64,000 bases of DNA from DATBVX01 sp963705495 (GTDB taxonomy: Bacteria; Pseudomonadota; Gammaproteobacteria; Steroidobacterales; Steroidobacteraceae), in assembly GCA_963705495.1 (NCBI GenBank), contig CAVPJQ010000022.1, forward strand, positions 1 through 64,000, in the 5' to 3' direction. Within the stretch, counting starts at the first letter, position 1. Each line of letters starts with the position of its first letter. The notes beneath the pieces are model-generated. The model was given only the letters and a program-made list of their open reading frames with translations, did no database searches and was not told the DNA's origin. Both the position numbers and the translations under genes were made by a program. Below are positions 34,614 through 44,857 of the stretch, piece after piece.

Positions 34614-35974
34614 TGTCCTCGCTCAGCGGGCGACTGCTGGCCTCGGTATCACTGCTACTGATTCTTTTCTTCGGTGTCACGATCGCTGCTCTCGACGCGG
34701 TGTTTCGTGACCTCAGCCAACGCAGCATCGGCGAGCTCCTCGATGCGCAGCTCGTAGCCCTCCTGGCGGCGTGCGAGCCCGATGATCACGGCAACGTGCA
34801 GCCCGCGGGCGCGCTGGCCGAAGCACGCCTGCGCCAGCCTGGCTCCGGCCTGTATGCCCAGATCCGCACGCGCGACGGCAAACTCATCTGGCGCTCGCCC
34901 TCACTGCTCGGAGGCCAGGTGGACTTCGGTGGGCCTGTTGCGCCCGGTGCCCGTCGCCTCGAGCAACGCTCGCTCGACGTCAACCTGCGCAGCATGGTGC
35001 TGACCTCATCCATCAACTGGGAGATTGCACCGGGCGCGAACCGCGAGTTCATTTTCAACGTGGCGACCAGCCTGGCGCCATACGAGGCTCAGCTGGCGCG
35101 ATTTCGCAGCCAGATGCTGGGCTGGTTTCTGGGGCTGCTCGTATTGTTGCTCGGCTCACTCGCCTTGCTGCTGCGCTGGGCGCTCCGTCCGTTACGCCAG
35201 ATCGAGATGGAGATCGGCGAGGTGGAGGCGGGGAGTCGAACCTCGCTGAGCGGCTCGCAGCCGCGCGAGCTGACCGGTCTCGCGGCCAACATGAATGCAC
35301 TCCTCAAGAGCGAGCGCCAGCGCGTCGAGCGCTATCGCAATACGCTCGGCAACCTGGCGCACAGTCTGAAGACGCCACTCGCCGTGATGCGATCCGCGCT
35401 CGCGGGGCAGCCCGCAATCGACCGGCGCCACGAGATCGTCGACCAGCAAATCGATCGTATGAACGCGATCGTGCAACACCAGCTCAAGCGCGCGGCCGCA
35501 TCCGGCGGGGCGGTGGTGGGTCAGAGTGCGGTAGAAGTTGCGCCGCTGCTCGTGGAGCTCAGGGCCGCTCTCAGTAAGGTCTATCCGCACCGCGATCTGT
35601 TGATTGAGATCAGCGCGCCGGAAGGCGCAGCATTTGCGGGCGATCGCGGCGATCTGTTCGAGCTGCTCGGGAATCTGCTCGACAACGCCTGCAAGTGGTG
35701 CCGATCACGCGTCCGGGTAACCGCGACGCGCCTGTCGACCGCCGACGTGCGCACGCGGCTGCGGATCACGGTCGAGGACGACGGCGCCGGAATTGCGATT
35801 GCTGATCGTGAGCGCATCCTCGAGCGGGGTGCGCGCGCTGATGAGCAGGTCGAAGGCCAGGGCCTCGGCCTTGCGATGGTGCGTGAGATCGTCGATCTCT
35901 ACGACGGCACGCTGGAGATCGGTAACTCAACGCTGAGCGGCGCGCTCGTCACGGTCTGCCTGCCGGGCCGCTGA
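34613..35974 (+). CDS. PhoQ-like sensor histidine kinase
   Basis: A 453-residue membrane kinase. Its first helix is at about 8-27, followed by a periplasmic domain of about 135 residues, a second helix at about 168-188, a HAMP-like region, a HisKA domain with His250 in LAHSLKTPLAVMR (close to the PhoQ H box), and an ATPase domain with LLGNLLDNACKWCRSRV, EDDGAGI and GQGLGLAMV. It is cognate to the upstream regulator by overlap. The periplasmic domain is not obviously as acidic as enteric PhoQ, so magnesium sensing is not assured. Confidence 0.88.
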   Translation: MSSLSGRLLASVSLLLILFFGVTIAALDAVFRDLSQRSIGELLDAQLVALLAACEPDDHGNVQPAGALAEARLRQPGSGLYAQIRTRDGKLIWRSPSLLGGQVDFGGPVAPGARRLEQRSLDVNLRSMVLTSSINWEIAPGANREFIFNVATSLAPYEAQLARFRSQMLGWFLGLLVLLLGSLALLLRWALRPLRQIEMEIGEVEAGSRTSLSGSQPRELTGLAANMNALLKSERQRVERYRNTLGNLAHSLKTPLAVMRSALAGQPAIDRRHEIVDQQIDRMNAIVQHQLKRAAASGGAVVGQSAVEVAPLLVELRAALSKVYPHRDLLIEISAPEGAAFAGDRGDLFELLGNLLDNACKWCRSRVRVTATRLSTADVRTRLRITVEDDGAGIAIADRERILERGARADEQVEGQGLGLAMVREIVDLYDGTLEIGNSTLSGALVTVCLPGR

Positions 35975-36005
35975 TACACCGACCGGCGCTCGCCCTGTCT
36001 GGGTA

Positions 36006-36085
36006 GTCCCTTTCAAGAACGCCGTAAGTACTTCCCTGTAGGCTCCGTGCAAAACGTCCCTGTTTTGCACGGTCTTGAAAGGGAC
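36006..36085. repeat. Nested inverted-repeat element between convergent genes
   Basis: An outer perfect 13-bp inverted repeat (36006-36018 and 36073-36085, GTCCCTTTCAAGA and its complement) encloses an inner 11-bp one (CCGTGCAAAAC at 36045-36055, complement at 36062-36072) with a 6-base loop GTCCCT. The two right arms abut directly. The left spacer contains GCCGTAAGTACTTCCCTGTA, a motif I associate with dispersed intergenic repeats of gammaproteobacteria. It lies between the PhoQ-like and slipin genes and could also act as a bidirectional terminator. Confidence 0.75.
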
Positions 36086-36117
36086 CACGCAGACAAGACG
36101 AGCCCCTCGCTTGAGGC

Positions 36118-36867
36118 TCAGCGGTTCCTATCGCCCAGGAGCGGGGCAATGAGGTCGAGCGGCAGCGGAAATACGATCGTCGAGCTTCTTTCGTTGGAGA
36201 TGTCCGCGAGCGTCTGCAGGTAGCGCAGCTGCATTGCCTTGGGTTCCGCCGCCAGCGCGTGGGCCGCTTCCACCAGCTTCTCTGCCGCCTGCTTCTCTCC
36301 CTCGGCATGAATCACCTTGGCGCGCCGTGTGCGCTCCGCTTCCGCCTGCTTGGCGATGGCGCGGATCATGCTTTCATCGATGTCGACATGCTTGATCTCG
36401 ACATTCGCGACCTTGATGCCCCAGGCGTCTGTTTGCTGATCGAGGATGTGCTGAATGTCGACGTTGAGCTTATCGCGTTGCGACAGCATCTCGTCGAGGT
36501 CGTGTTGGCCCAGCACTGAGCGCAGTGTCGTCTGGGCGAACTGGCTGGTCGCTTCCCACGGATTGGCGACCTGGATGATTGCCTTGCCGGGGTCGACGAC
36601 GCGGAAATAGACCACGGCATTGACCTTGACCGAAACGTTGTCGCGCGAAATGACGTCCTGCTTGGGAACATCGAGCACGATGACACGCAGATCCACTTTG
36701 GTCATCTGTTGCAGGATAGGAATGACGAGAATGATTCCCGGGCCCTTGATGCCCGTGAAGCGGCCGAGCGTGAACATCACGCCGCGCTCGTACTCCTTGA
36801 GAATCTTGATGGCGCTGAACACCAGCGCGCCCACTAGAAACACCACCACCAGTACGAATGGACTCAT
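36118..36867 (-). CDS. Slipin/stomatin (SPFH) family membrane protein
   Basis: A 249-residue protein with an N-terminal hydrophobic hairpin (about 3-20) and an SPFH domain: EYERGVMFTLGRFTGIKGPG, VPKQDVISRDNVSVKVNAVV, FAQTTLRSVLGQHDLDEMLS and a charged coiled-coil AKQAEAERTRRAKVIHAEGE. Stomatin-like proteins organise membrane microdomains and work with NfeD-type proteases. The NfeD gene is directly upstream (13-bp gap), the classic pairing. The start is set at MSPFVLV. Confidence 0.92.
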   Translation of the reverse strand: MSPFVLVVVFLVGALVFSAIKILKEYERGVMFTLGRFTGIKGPGIILVIPILQQMTKVDLRVIVLDVPKQDVISRDNVSVKVNAVVYFRVVDPGKAIIQVANPWEATSQFAQTTLRSVLGQHDLDEMLSQRDKLNVDIQHILDQQTDAWGIKVANVEIKHVDIDESMIRAIAKQAEAERTRRAKVIHAEGEKQAAEKLVEAAHALAAEPKAMQLRYLQTLADISNERSSTIVFPLPLDLIAPLLGDRNR

Positions 36868-36880
36868 TGCGTGACTCCCG

Positions 36881-38275
36881 TCATTGATTGAGCGGCTCGA
36901 CCCACAGCAGCAGGCCATCGACCTTGACCACGCGCACGTGTTGGCCGGCGCTCACCGGCGCGGGGCTGCGCGCGTTCCACAGTTCGCCGCCGAGGCGCAC
37001 CGTGCCCTGCGTCGTGAATCCATCCAGCACCTCGGCGGTGCTGCCGACGATATTCTCGATACCCGTGACGACGGGGCGGCGCCGGGAACGCCCGAAGAGC
37101 CAGACCATGCCGAGAAGGACCAGTCCGGCAACGAATGCAATGGCGGCGATGATCGGCATCGCGATGGAAAATCCGGGCACACTGGTATCGAACAGTATGA
37201 TCGACCCGATGACGAATGCGATCAGCCCGCCGACCCCCAACGCGCCGAAACTCGGCACGAACGCCTCGGCCACCACCAGCAGCGTCCCCAAGGCGATGAG
37301 TGCGAGCCCCGCGTAGTTGACCGGCAGGACCTGGAACGCAAACAGCGCGAGGAGCAGGCAAATGGCGCCGGCGACCCCTGGCAGGACAGCGCCAGGGTTG
37401 TAACCCTCGAACAATAGCCCGTAGATACCGATCAACAGCAGCCCGTAAGCAATGGTCGGATTGGTGATCACCGCGAGCAATTCGGTGCGCCAATCCGGAT
37501 CGAACCTCTCGAGCGTCAGCGTCTTGGTGGCAAGCGTGATCTCGCTCGCCCCCATGCGGAGCTTGCGCCCATCGAGCTGTTGCAGCAGGTCGGGAAGGTC
37601 CTTGGCGATGAGGTCGATGACCTTGCTGTCGAGCGCCTCGTCTGCCGGAAGATTGGCGCCCTCGCGTACGGCCTTTTCAGCCCACTCGACATTGCGTCCG
37701 CGCAGTTGCGCGAGACTGCGCAGGTACCCCACCGCATCGTTGATGACCTTGCGTTCCATGGCGCTTGAGTCGCGCGCGCCCTTGGCTGGCTTATCCTTTT
37801 CCTCCCTGGTGTCCGGACCCGCAGGCTTGTCCGGGGTGGGTGCATCGCTCCCTTCGGGTTGAGGACCGGCAGGCTCGCCGCCGATCTGGACCGGCGTCGC
37901 CGAGCCGAGATTAGTGGCCGGAGCCATGGCTGCGACATGGCTTGCGTACAGGATGTATGTGCCTGCACTGGCCGCGCGAGCGCCACTTGGCGCAACGAAC
38001 GTCACGACGGGAATCGGTGAAGCCAGGATTTCCTTGATGATGTCGCGCATGGCGGTGTCGAGTCCGCCCGGGGTGTCCATCTGCAGGATCACCAGCGCGC
38101 TCCCGGACTGCTGGGCCTTCTTGAGGCCTTGCGAGAAATAATGACTGATCGCAGGGCCGATCGGACCATCGATCTTGAGGATCAGAGCCGTGGAAGCGGC
38201 CTGCTGCTGCGCAGGCATTTCGGCCTGGAGCAGGGCACAGCTCAACAGAAGCGCAGCAATGAGAAGTGAACGCAT
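36881..38275 (-). CDS. NfeD family protein with ClpP-class serine protease domain (long form)
   Basis: A 464-residue membrane protein. It has a signal peptide, a periplasmic ClpP-like domain (KIDGPIGPAISHYFSQGL; QMDTPGGLDTAM; catalytic Ser in VAPSGARAASAGTYIL; Lys region in MERKVINDAVGYLRSL), a Pro/Glu-rich linker around residues 140-165, four to five membrane helices (about 270-410) and a C-terminal NfeD OB-fold (IVGSTAEVLDGFTTQGTVRL). The long form cleaves stomatin homologues. It is cotranscribed with the slipin gene. The upstream open frame beyond the signal peptide is not coding. Confidence 0.92.
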   Translation of the reverse strand: MRSLLIAALLLSCALLQAEMPAQQQAASTALILKIDGPIGPAISHYFSQGLKKAQQSGSALVILQMDTPGGLDTAMRDIIKEILASPIPVVTFVAPSGARAASAGTYILYASHVAAMAPATNLGSATPVQIGGEPAGPQPEGSDAPTPDKPAGPDTREEKDKPAKGARDSSAMERKVINDAVGYLRSLAQLRGRNVEWAEKAVREGANLPADEALDSKVIDLIAKDLPDLLQQLDGRKLRMGASEITLATKTLTLERFDPDWRTELLAVITNPTIAYGLLLIGIYGLLFEGYNPGAVLPGVAGAICLLLALFAFQVLPVNYAGLALIALGTLLVVAEAFVPSFGALGVGGLIAFVIGSIILFDTSVPGFSIAMPIIAAIAFVAGLVLLGMVWLFGRSRRRPVVTGIENIVGSTAEVLDGFTTQGTVRLGGELWNARSPAPVSAGQHVRVVKVDGLLLWVEPLNQ

Positions 38276-38342
38276 CTGACAACCGCGGACGCGGCTTGAA
38301 CGCCGCCTCCTCACAGCATAGGGCAACTCTGCGGCAACTGCC

Positions 38343-39865
<1,523 letters not shown>

Positions 39866-39869
<4 letters not shown>

Positions 39870-41038
39870 GATGCCTTCCCCCACAACTGGCGCTGATGGC
39901 CGGCCTTGCCTGACACGACGACCTCGGAAGAGATGTCCTTCGTGCCGCCCGGTGCGTAGTAACGACCGAAACGGTTGGCGAGAATCTCCGGCAACCGGAA
40001 CTTCTCCTGGGCAACGAAGCCGTGGTACTGATCCGGAGAGTTGAACACCAGGTCGACCACGGCAGTAATACCGGCTGCCGTCGTCACCTGGATTGCCGAC
40101 CACAGACGCCCGGCGATGAGCTGTGGGTAGATCTTGTTGACGTAGTTCTCTTCCCGCAGCTGACCGTCCTGCAGGCCGCTCACAGCCGCATAAACGATGA
40201 CGACGTCCTGCAGAGTCTGTGGGACCGCATTCTCGAGCACATGCTTCAGCGTGGCGCGATCGTGGTTGAGCTTGAGGTCGTTCATCAGCAGGCGCATCTG
40301 TGCGCAATGTCCCGGGTAGCGGATGGTCTTGTAGTTCATGTTCGCGACACGCGGGCCGTACGTTTCGCCCAGTGAACCCAGACCGCCGGAAGTATTGAAC
40401 GCCTCGTAGAGCGTGCCGTCGATCTCGATCTCTTCGAGCCCTTCGAGCGGTGCCGTGTCGATGAGCCGGCCGTCGTGGATCGCCTGGCACGGATTACCGT
40501 ATTCGTTGATGAGTCCCTCGGTCGACCAGGTCAACGAGTACTTGAGCACGTTGTTCGGGTGCTGGGGCAGCGCGCCGACGCGCAGCTTCACGGTACGCGG
40601 CTCGTCGAAATGAGTGATGAGCTCATTGGCGGCAATGCTGATGAATCCCGGGGCCAGGCCGCATTGAGGCACGAAAGCCGTTGCAGCGCCTTCCGCGATG
40701 CGACGCACGGCCCTGGTGACCTCTACGTCCTCGGTAAGATCGAAGTAGTGAACCCCTGCCTGCCGCGCCGCGGTCGCGACCGCCACATTGCAGTAATAGG
40801 GAAGACTCGAAATCACCGCATCGACCGGGTGAGCCTTCAGGTGCGCTAGCAGCGCATCCGAATTCGAAGCGTCGAGAGCATGAGCCCGCAGGTTGCTCAG
40901 ACCATGTGCGCGGACCACAGACTCCGCGGCCTGGCCGTTCACATCGGCGAGCGCCACCCGGTAGGCGCCTGATTCAGCGAGTAAACCGGATATCAGAGCG
41001 CCGATCTTGCCGGCGCCGAGGATAAGGACACGATGCAT
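39866..41038 (-). CDS. Saccharopine dehydrogenase family protein
   Basis: A 390-residue oxidoreductase with an N-terminal Rossmann fold (MHRVLILGAGKIGALISGLL), VISSLPYYCNVAVA, and the LCAPGFISIA-like segment here as CGLAPGFISIAANELI, characteristic of bacterial saccharopine or lysine-type dehydrogenases. It would split saccharopine into glutamate and aminoadipate semialdehyde, or act on a related imine. Start at MHRVLIL; the upstream frame is unsupported. It is directly coupled to the aldehyde dehydrogenase. No lysine-ketoglutarate reductase domain is fused or visible nearby. Confidence 0.85.
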
Positions 41039-41191
41039 GAGACTCACTCCGTGCAGGGCGGCGCCAGCTCTGATCGTCGCTGACAGGACAGCTGAGGCGG
41101 CCGCGAAAAAGGCGCGCATTCTGCCTCAATGATCGGCCGAAAGCACCGTCCGTTTTTTGCGGTGCAATGAGCCGGTGTGTACGATCCCGCC

Positions 41192-42550
41192 ATGGCTATC
41201 GCCCCCGCGATCAACGAGTGGCACCCGGCGAGCTGGCAGGCCAGGTCGGCGCAGCAGCAGCCTCGCTACGCGGATGCACAAGCCCTCGAGAACGTGATTG
41301 CCTCGCTGAGCCGCCTGCCGCCGATCGTCGTGTCGTGGGAGATCGAGGCATTGCGGGCTCACATCGCCGGCGCACAGCGCGGCGAGCAGTTCGTGTTGCA
41401 GGGTGGTGACTGCGCCGAGAGCTTCGCCGAGTGCGAATCCGACCGGATCGCGCAAAAGCTCAAGATCCTGTTGCAGATGAGCCTCGTATTGCTGGACGGG
41501 CTCAAGATGCCGATCGTGCGAATTGGCCGGATGGCGGGCCAATATGCCAAGCCCCGTTCAGCCGACACCGAGACGCGCGACGGCGTAACGCTACCGAGCT
41601 ACCGCGGCGACATCGTCAACAGTACGCCGTTCACGGCGGCCGATCGCGAGCCGGATCCGCAGCTGCTGTTGCGGGGTTACGAACGCGCCGCACTCACGCT
41701 CAATTTCGTGCGCGCGCTCATCGATGGTGGCTTTGCGGACCTGCATCACCCCGAATACTGGAACCTGAGCTTCATGCACCACTCGCCGCTGCGCGAGGCG
41801 TATCAGCGGATCGTGGACTCGATCGCCAACTCACTCGACTTCTTCGAATCGATGAGCGGACGGCCGATTCACGAGGCGAGCCGCCTCGACTTTTACGCCA
41901 GTCACGAAGGGCTGCTCCTGCTGTACGAACAAGCACAGACGCGTTTCATTCCGCGCCGGCAGCGCTGGTACAACCTGTCGACGCACATGCCGTGGATCGG
42001 CATGCGCACGGCGCAGACCGATAGCGCTCATGTGGAGTTCTTTCGCGGCATCGCCAATCCGATCGGCGTGAAGATCGGTCCAGGGATGAATGCCGAGTGG
42101 CTGCAGGCGTTGCTCGAGATCCTCAATCCACAGAACCAGCCGGGTCGCCTGACGTTGATCCATCGGTTCGGGGCGAAGGAGATCGAGCGCGGCTTGCCGT
42201 CGCTCGTCCAGGCGGTGCGTGCCACGGGCCAGACGGTGTTATGGATGTGCGATCCCATGCACGGCAACACTGAAACCACTTCGGGCGGTTTCAAGACGCG
42301 ACGCTTCGAGAACATCCTCAGCGAGGTCGAAAGCGCGTTCCGCATTCACGAGGAACTCGGTTCCATCCTCGGCGGTGTGCATTTCGAACTGACCGGTGAT
42401 GACGTCACCGAATGCATCGGCGGCGCGCGTGGGCTGACCGAAGCGGACTTGAAACGTGCCTACCGCTCAACCGTCGACCCGCGCCTCAACTATGAGCAGG
42501 CGCTCGAGCTTGCGATGCTGATCGCGCGTCACAAGTCCGCGCCGCGCTGA
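41192..42550 (+). CDS. DAHP synthase, class II
   Basis: A 452-residue plant-type/mycobacterial-type DAHP synthase, unrelated in length to the AroG type. It has LQGGDCAESFAE, RIGRMAGQYAKPRS, NLSFMHHSPLREAYQ, LLLYEQAQTRF, WIGMRTAQ, IGVKIGPGM, CDPMHGNTE and GGVHFELTGDDVTECIGG. It makes the first shikimate-pathway intermediate. TTGCGG and TACGAT 17 bases apart (41157-41162 and 41180-41185) form a weak promoter whose start point would fall near the ATG, so a short-leader or leaderless transcript is possible. It is convergent with rluE, overlapping by 22 bases. Confidence 0.92.
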   Translation: MAIAPAINEWHPASWQARSAQQQPRYADAQALENVIASLSRLPPIVVSWEIEALRAHIAGAQRGEQFVLQGGDCAESFAECESDRIAQKLKILLQMSLVLLDGLKMPIVRIGRMAGQYAKPRSADTETRDGVTLPSYRGDIVNSTPFTAADREPDPQLLLRGYERAALTLNFVRALIDGGFADLHHPEYWNLSFMHHSPLREAYQRIVDSIANSLDFFESMSGRPIHEASRLDFYASHEGLLLLYEQAQTRFIPRRQRWYNLSTHMPWIGMRTAQTDSAHVEFFRGIANPIGVKIGPGMNAEWLQALLEILNPQNQPGRLTLIHRFGAKEIERGLPSLVQAVRATGQTVLWMCDPMHGNTETTSGGFKTRRFENILSEVESAFRIHEELGSILGGVHFELTGDDVTECIGGARGLTEADLKRAYRSTVDPRLNYEQALELAMLIARHKSAPR

Positions 42551-43113
42551 CGGCGCAGTTCATCCAATACCTCGCCCGAGTCGAGTTCGCGCACTTCACC
42601 CGGTGCCAGGCCGGCGAGCGTCCAGGGCCCAATCGCGCAACGGATCAGGCGTAACGCCGGCAGGCCAACTGCGGCTGTCATGCGCCGAATCTGGCGATTA
42701 CGTCCCTCGGTGATGCCGATCTCGAGCCAGTGGGTCGGAATCCGCGCGCGATAACGAATCGGCGGATTGCGCGGCCAAAGGTCAGCCGGCTCCGCTATCA
42801 GGCGCACCTGCGCTGGCCGGGTCCGCCCGTCCTTGAGATCGATGCCATTACGAAGACGGTGCAGCGCCTCGGGCTGCGGCTCGCCTTCCACCTGCACCCA
42901 ATAGCGCTTCCACAACCGATGGCGCGGGTCGCTCAGTCGCGCCTGCGTGGGCCCATCGTCCGTCAGGAACAAAAGACCTTCGCTGTCATAGTCCAGCCGG
43001 CCCGCCGGATAAACGTTCTTCAACCGCACGAACTGGCCGAGCGTTGCACGGGATTCGCCGTCAGTGAAGCGCGACAGTACCTGGAACGGCTTGTTGAGCA
43101 GCAAACAGCGCAT
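42529..43113 (-). CDS. rluE: 23S rRNA pseudouridine synthase RluE-type
   Basis: A 194-residue RsuA/RluE-family enzyme without an S4 domain. The start MRCLLLNKPFQVLSRFTD is typical, the catalytic Asp is in AGRLDYDSEGLLFLTDDG, then KRYWVQVEG, and the C-terminal EGRNRQIRRMTAAVGLPALRL is present. RluE modifies U2457 of 23S rRNA in E. coli. The 3' end overlaps the class II DAHP synthase gene convergently. In E. coli rluE neighbours icd and nudJ; icd is about 3 kb away here. The long upstream open frame is a shadow of aceB. Confidence 0.9.
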   Translation of the reverse strand: MRCLLLNKPFQVLSRFTDGESRATLGQFVRLKNVYPAGRLDYDSEGLLFLTDDGPTQARLSDPRHRLWKRYWVQVEGEPQPEALHRLRNGIDLKDGRTRPAQVRLIAEPADLWPRNPPIRYRARIPTHWLEIGITEGRNRQIRRMTAAVGLPALRLIRCAIGPWTLAGLAPGEVRELDSGEVLDELRRQRGADL

Positions 43114-43233
43114 TCGGCATTGATTCTGCGGCCTCGGGCGCGACGCCCATGCGGTATCATATTGCGCGCTGCACGGTTGCACGGCGCAGGATTTGCTCCG
43201 CTGCAACTTCCTGCACCAAGTCTGGAGGACGCT

Positions 43234-44838
43234 TTGGCCCCATCGGGAGCACCGGCAATTGCCGGCTGCGAAATCCGCGGCGCTATGCCCGCGGGCTTCG
43301 ATTCGATACTCACGCGCGACGCACTGGATTTCCTGGCTGCGTTGGCACGACGTTTCACACCCCGGGTGCATGAGCTGCTGGCGGCGCGAGAGCGCCGACA
43401 GCGTGCTTTGGATGCGGGCGAGCTGCCGGATTTCCTTCCCGAGACCCGCGAGATCCGCGAGTCCGACTGGCGCGTCGCGCCTATCCCGCAGGATCTCCTC
43501 GATCGGCGCGTGGAGATCACCGGACCGACGGATCGCAAGATGGTCATCAACGCCCTCAACTCGGGTGCGAAGGTGTTCATGGCCGACTGCGAGGATTCGC
43601 TCACGCCGACCTGGGACAACCTGGTGCGCGGCCAGATGAACCTGCGCGATGCTGTCCGCGGCGTGGCCAACTACAGGAGCCCGGAAGGCAAGCAGTACCG
43701 CCTGAACCCACAAGTCGCGGTGTTGCTCGTCAGGCCGCGCGGCTGGCATCTGTTCGAGAAGCATCTGCTGGTCGATGGCGAGCAGATTCCGGGCGCGCTG
43801 GTCGATTTCGGCTTGTACCTGTTTCACAACGCCCGTGAGCTGGCGAAACGGGGCACGGGTCCGTATTTCTATCTGCCAAAGCTTGAATCACACCGCGAAG
43901 CGCGCCTGTGGTCAGAGGTTTTGACGCATGCCGAACACCTGCTCGGGCTGCAGCGCGGCACCTGCAAGGTGACGGTCCTGATCGAGACGATCCTGGCAGC
44001 CTTCGAGATGGATGAGATTCTCTACGAGCTCAAAGAACACATCGTCGGGCTCAACTGCGGACGCTGGGACTACATCTTCAGTTTCATCAAGAAATTCGCT
44101 CGCCGCGCCGATTTCGTGCTGCCGGACCGGCAGCAGATCACGATGACCAACCATTTCCTGCGCTCGTATTCGCTGCTGGTGATTCGCACCTGCCATCGGC
44201 GCGGCGCATTCGCGATCGGCGGGATGGCGGCGCAGATTCCAATCAAGAATGACCCCGAGGCGAATGAAGCCGCGTTGGCGAAAGTACGCGCGGACAAGGA
44301 GCGGGAAGCAGGGGATGGCCATGACGGCACGTGGGTCGCGCATCCGGGACTCGTGCCGTTGGCGCTAGAAGTGTTCAACCAGCACATGGCCGGGCCGAAT
44401 CAGCTCGAGCGCCTGCGCGATGACGTTCGCGTGGGCGCCGCGGACCTGTTGCGCGTTCCAGCGGGTACGATCACCGAAGCAGGGCTGCTCAATAATGTAA
44501 GCGTGGGCCTGCAATATCTCGCCGCCTGGCTCGGGGGCCTCGGCTGCGTGCCGATCAACAACCTCATGGAGGACGCGGCCACGGCGGAGATTTCGCGGGC
44601 GCAGCTCTGGCAGTGGGTTCATCACCCGGCAGGCGTGCTGCAGGACGGCCGGCGTGTGACCCTCGAACTGGTGCGCGAGTGCATCAACCGCGAACTGCGC
44701 ACGCTCAAGGAGCGGGCTGAGCAGGCCAGCCCGGCCGCAGGCCACTACGACACGGCGGCGAGGCTCCTCGAACGCCTGACGGCTGAGCCCCGCTTCACAG
44801 CTTTTCTGACCCTGGTCGCGTACCGTGAAATCAATTGA
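43234..44838 (+). CDS. aceB: Malate synthase A
   Basis: A 534-residue malate synthase (E. coli AceB 533), condensing glyoxylate and acetyl-CoA. Motifs are DRRVEITGPTDRKMVINALN, KVFMADCEDSLTPTW, YFYLPKLESHREARLW, CKVTVLIETILAAFEMDEI, HIVGLNCGRWDYIFSF and GGMAAQIPIKNDP. I use a TTG start because GGAGG lies five bases upstream and the resulting length matches the family; the first ATG is 17 codons further in and has no such site. A TATCAT -10-like element lies about 80 bases upstream. aceA follows 19 bases after the stop. Confidence 0.92.
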   Translation: MAPSGAPAIAGCEIRGAMPAGFDSILTRDALDFLAALARRFTPRVHELLAARERRQRALDAGELPDFLPETREIRESDWRVAPIPQDLLDRRVEITGPTDRKMVINALNSGAKVFMADCEDSLTPTWDNLVRGQMNLRDAVRGVANYRSPEGKQYRLNPQVAVLLVRPRGWHLFEKHLLVDGEQIPGALVDFGLYLFHNARELAKRGTGPYFYLPKLESHREARLWSEVLTHAEHLLGLQRGTCKVTVLIETILAAFEMDEILYELKEHIVGLNCGRWDYIFSFIKKFARRADFVLPDRQQITMTNHFLRSYSLLVIRTCHRRGAFAIGGMAAQIPIKNDPEANEAALAKVRADKEREAGDGHDGTWVAHPGLVPLALEVFNQHMAGPNQLERLRDDVRVGAADLLRVPAGTITEAGLLNNVSVGLQYLAAWLGGLGCVPINNLMEDAATAEISRAQLWQWVHHPAGVLQDGRRVTLELVRECINRELRTLKERAEQASPAAGHYDTAARLLERLTAEPRFTAFLTLVAYREIN

Positions 44839-44857
44839 TGAGTCACAGGAACCGCCG

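Noticed and set aside
41143..41165. Hairpin GCACCG/CGGTGC with a T-run in the loop before the class II DAHP synthase
   Set aside because: The stem is only 6 bp with an 11-base loop and the T-run is inside the loop, so it is neither a good terminator nor a clear attenuator.
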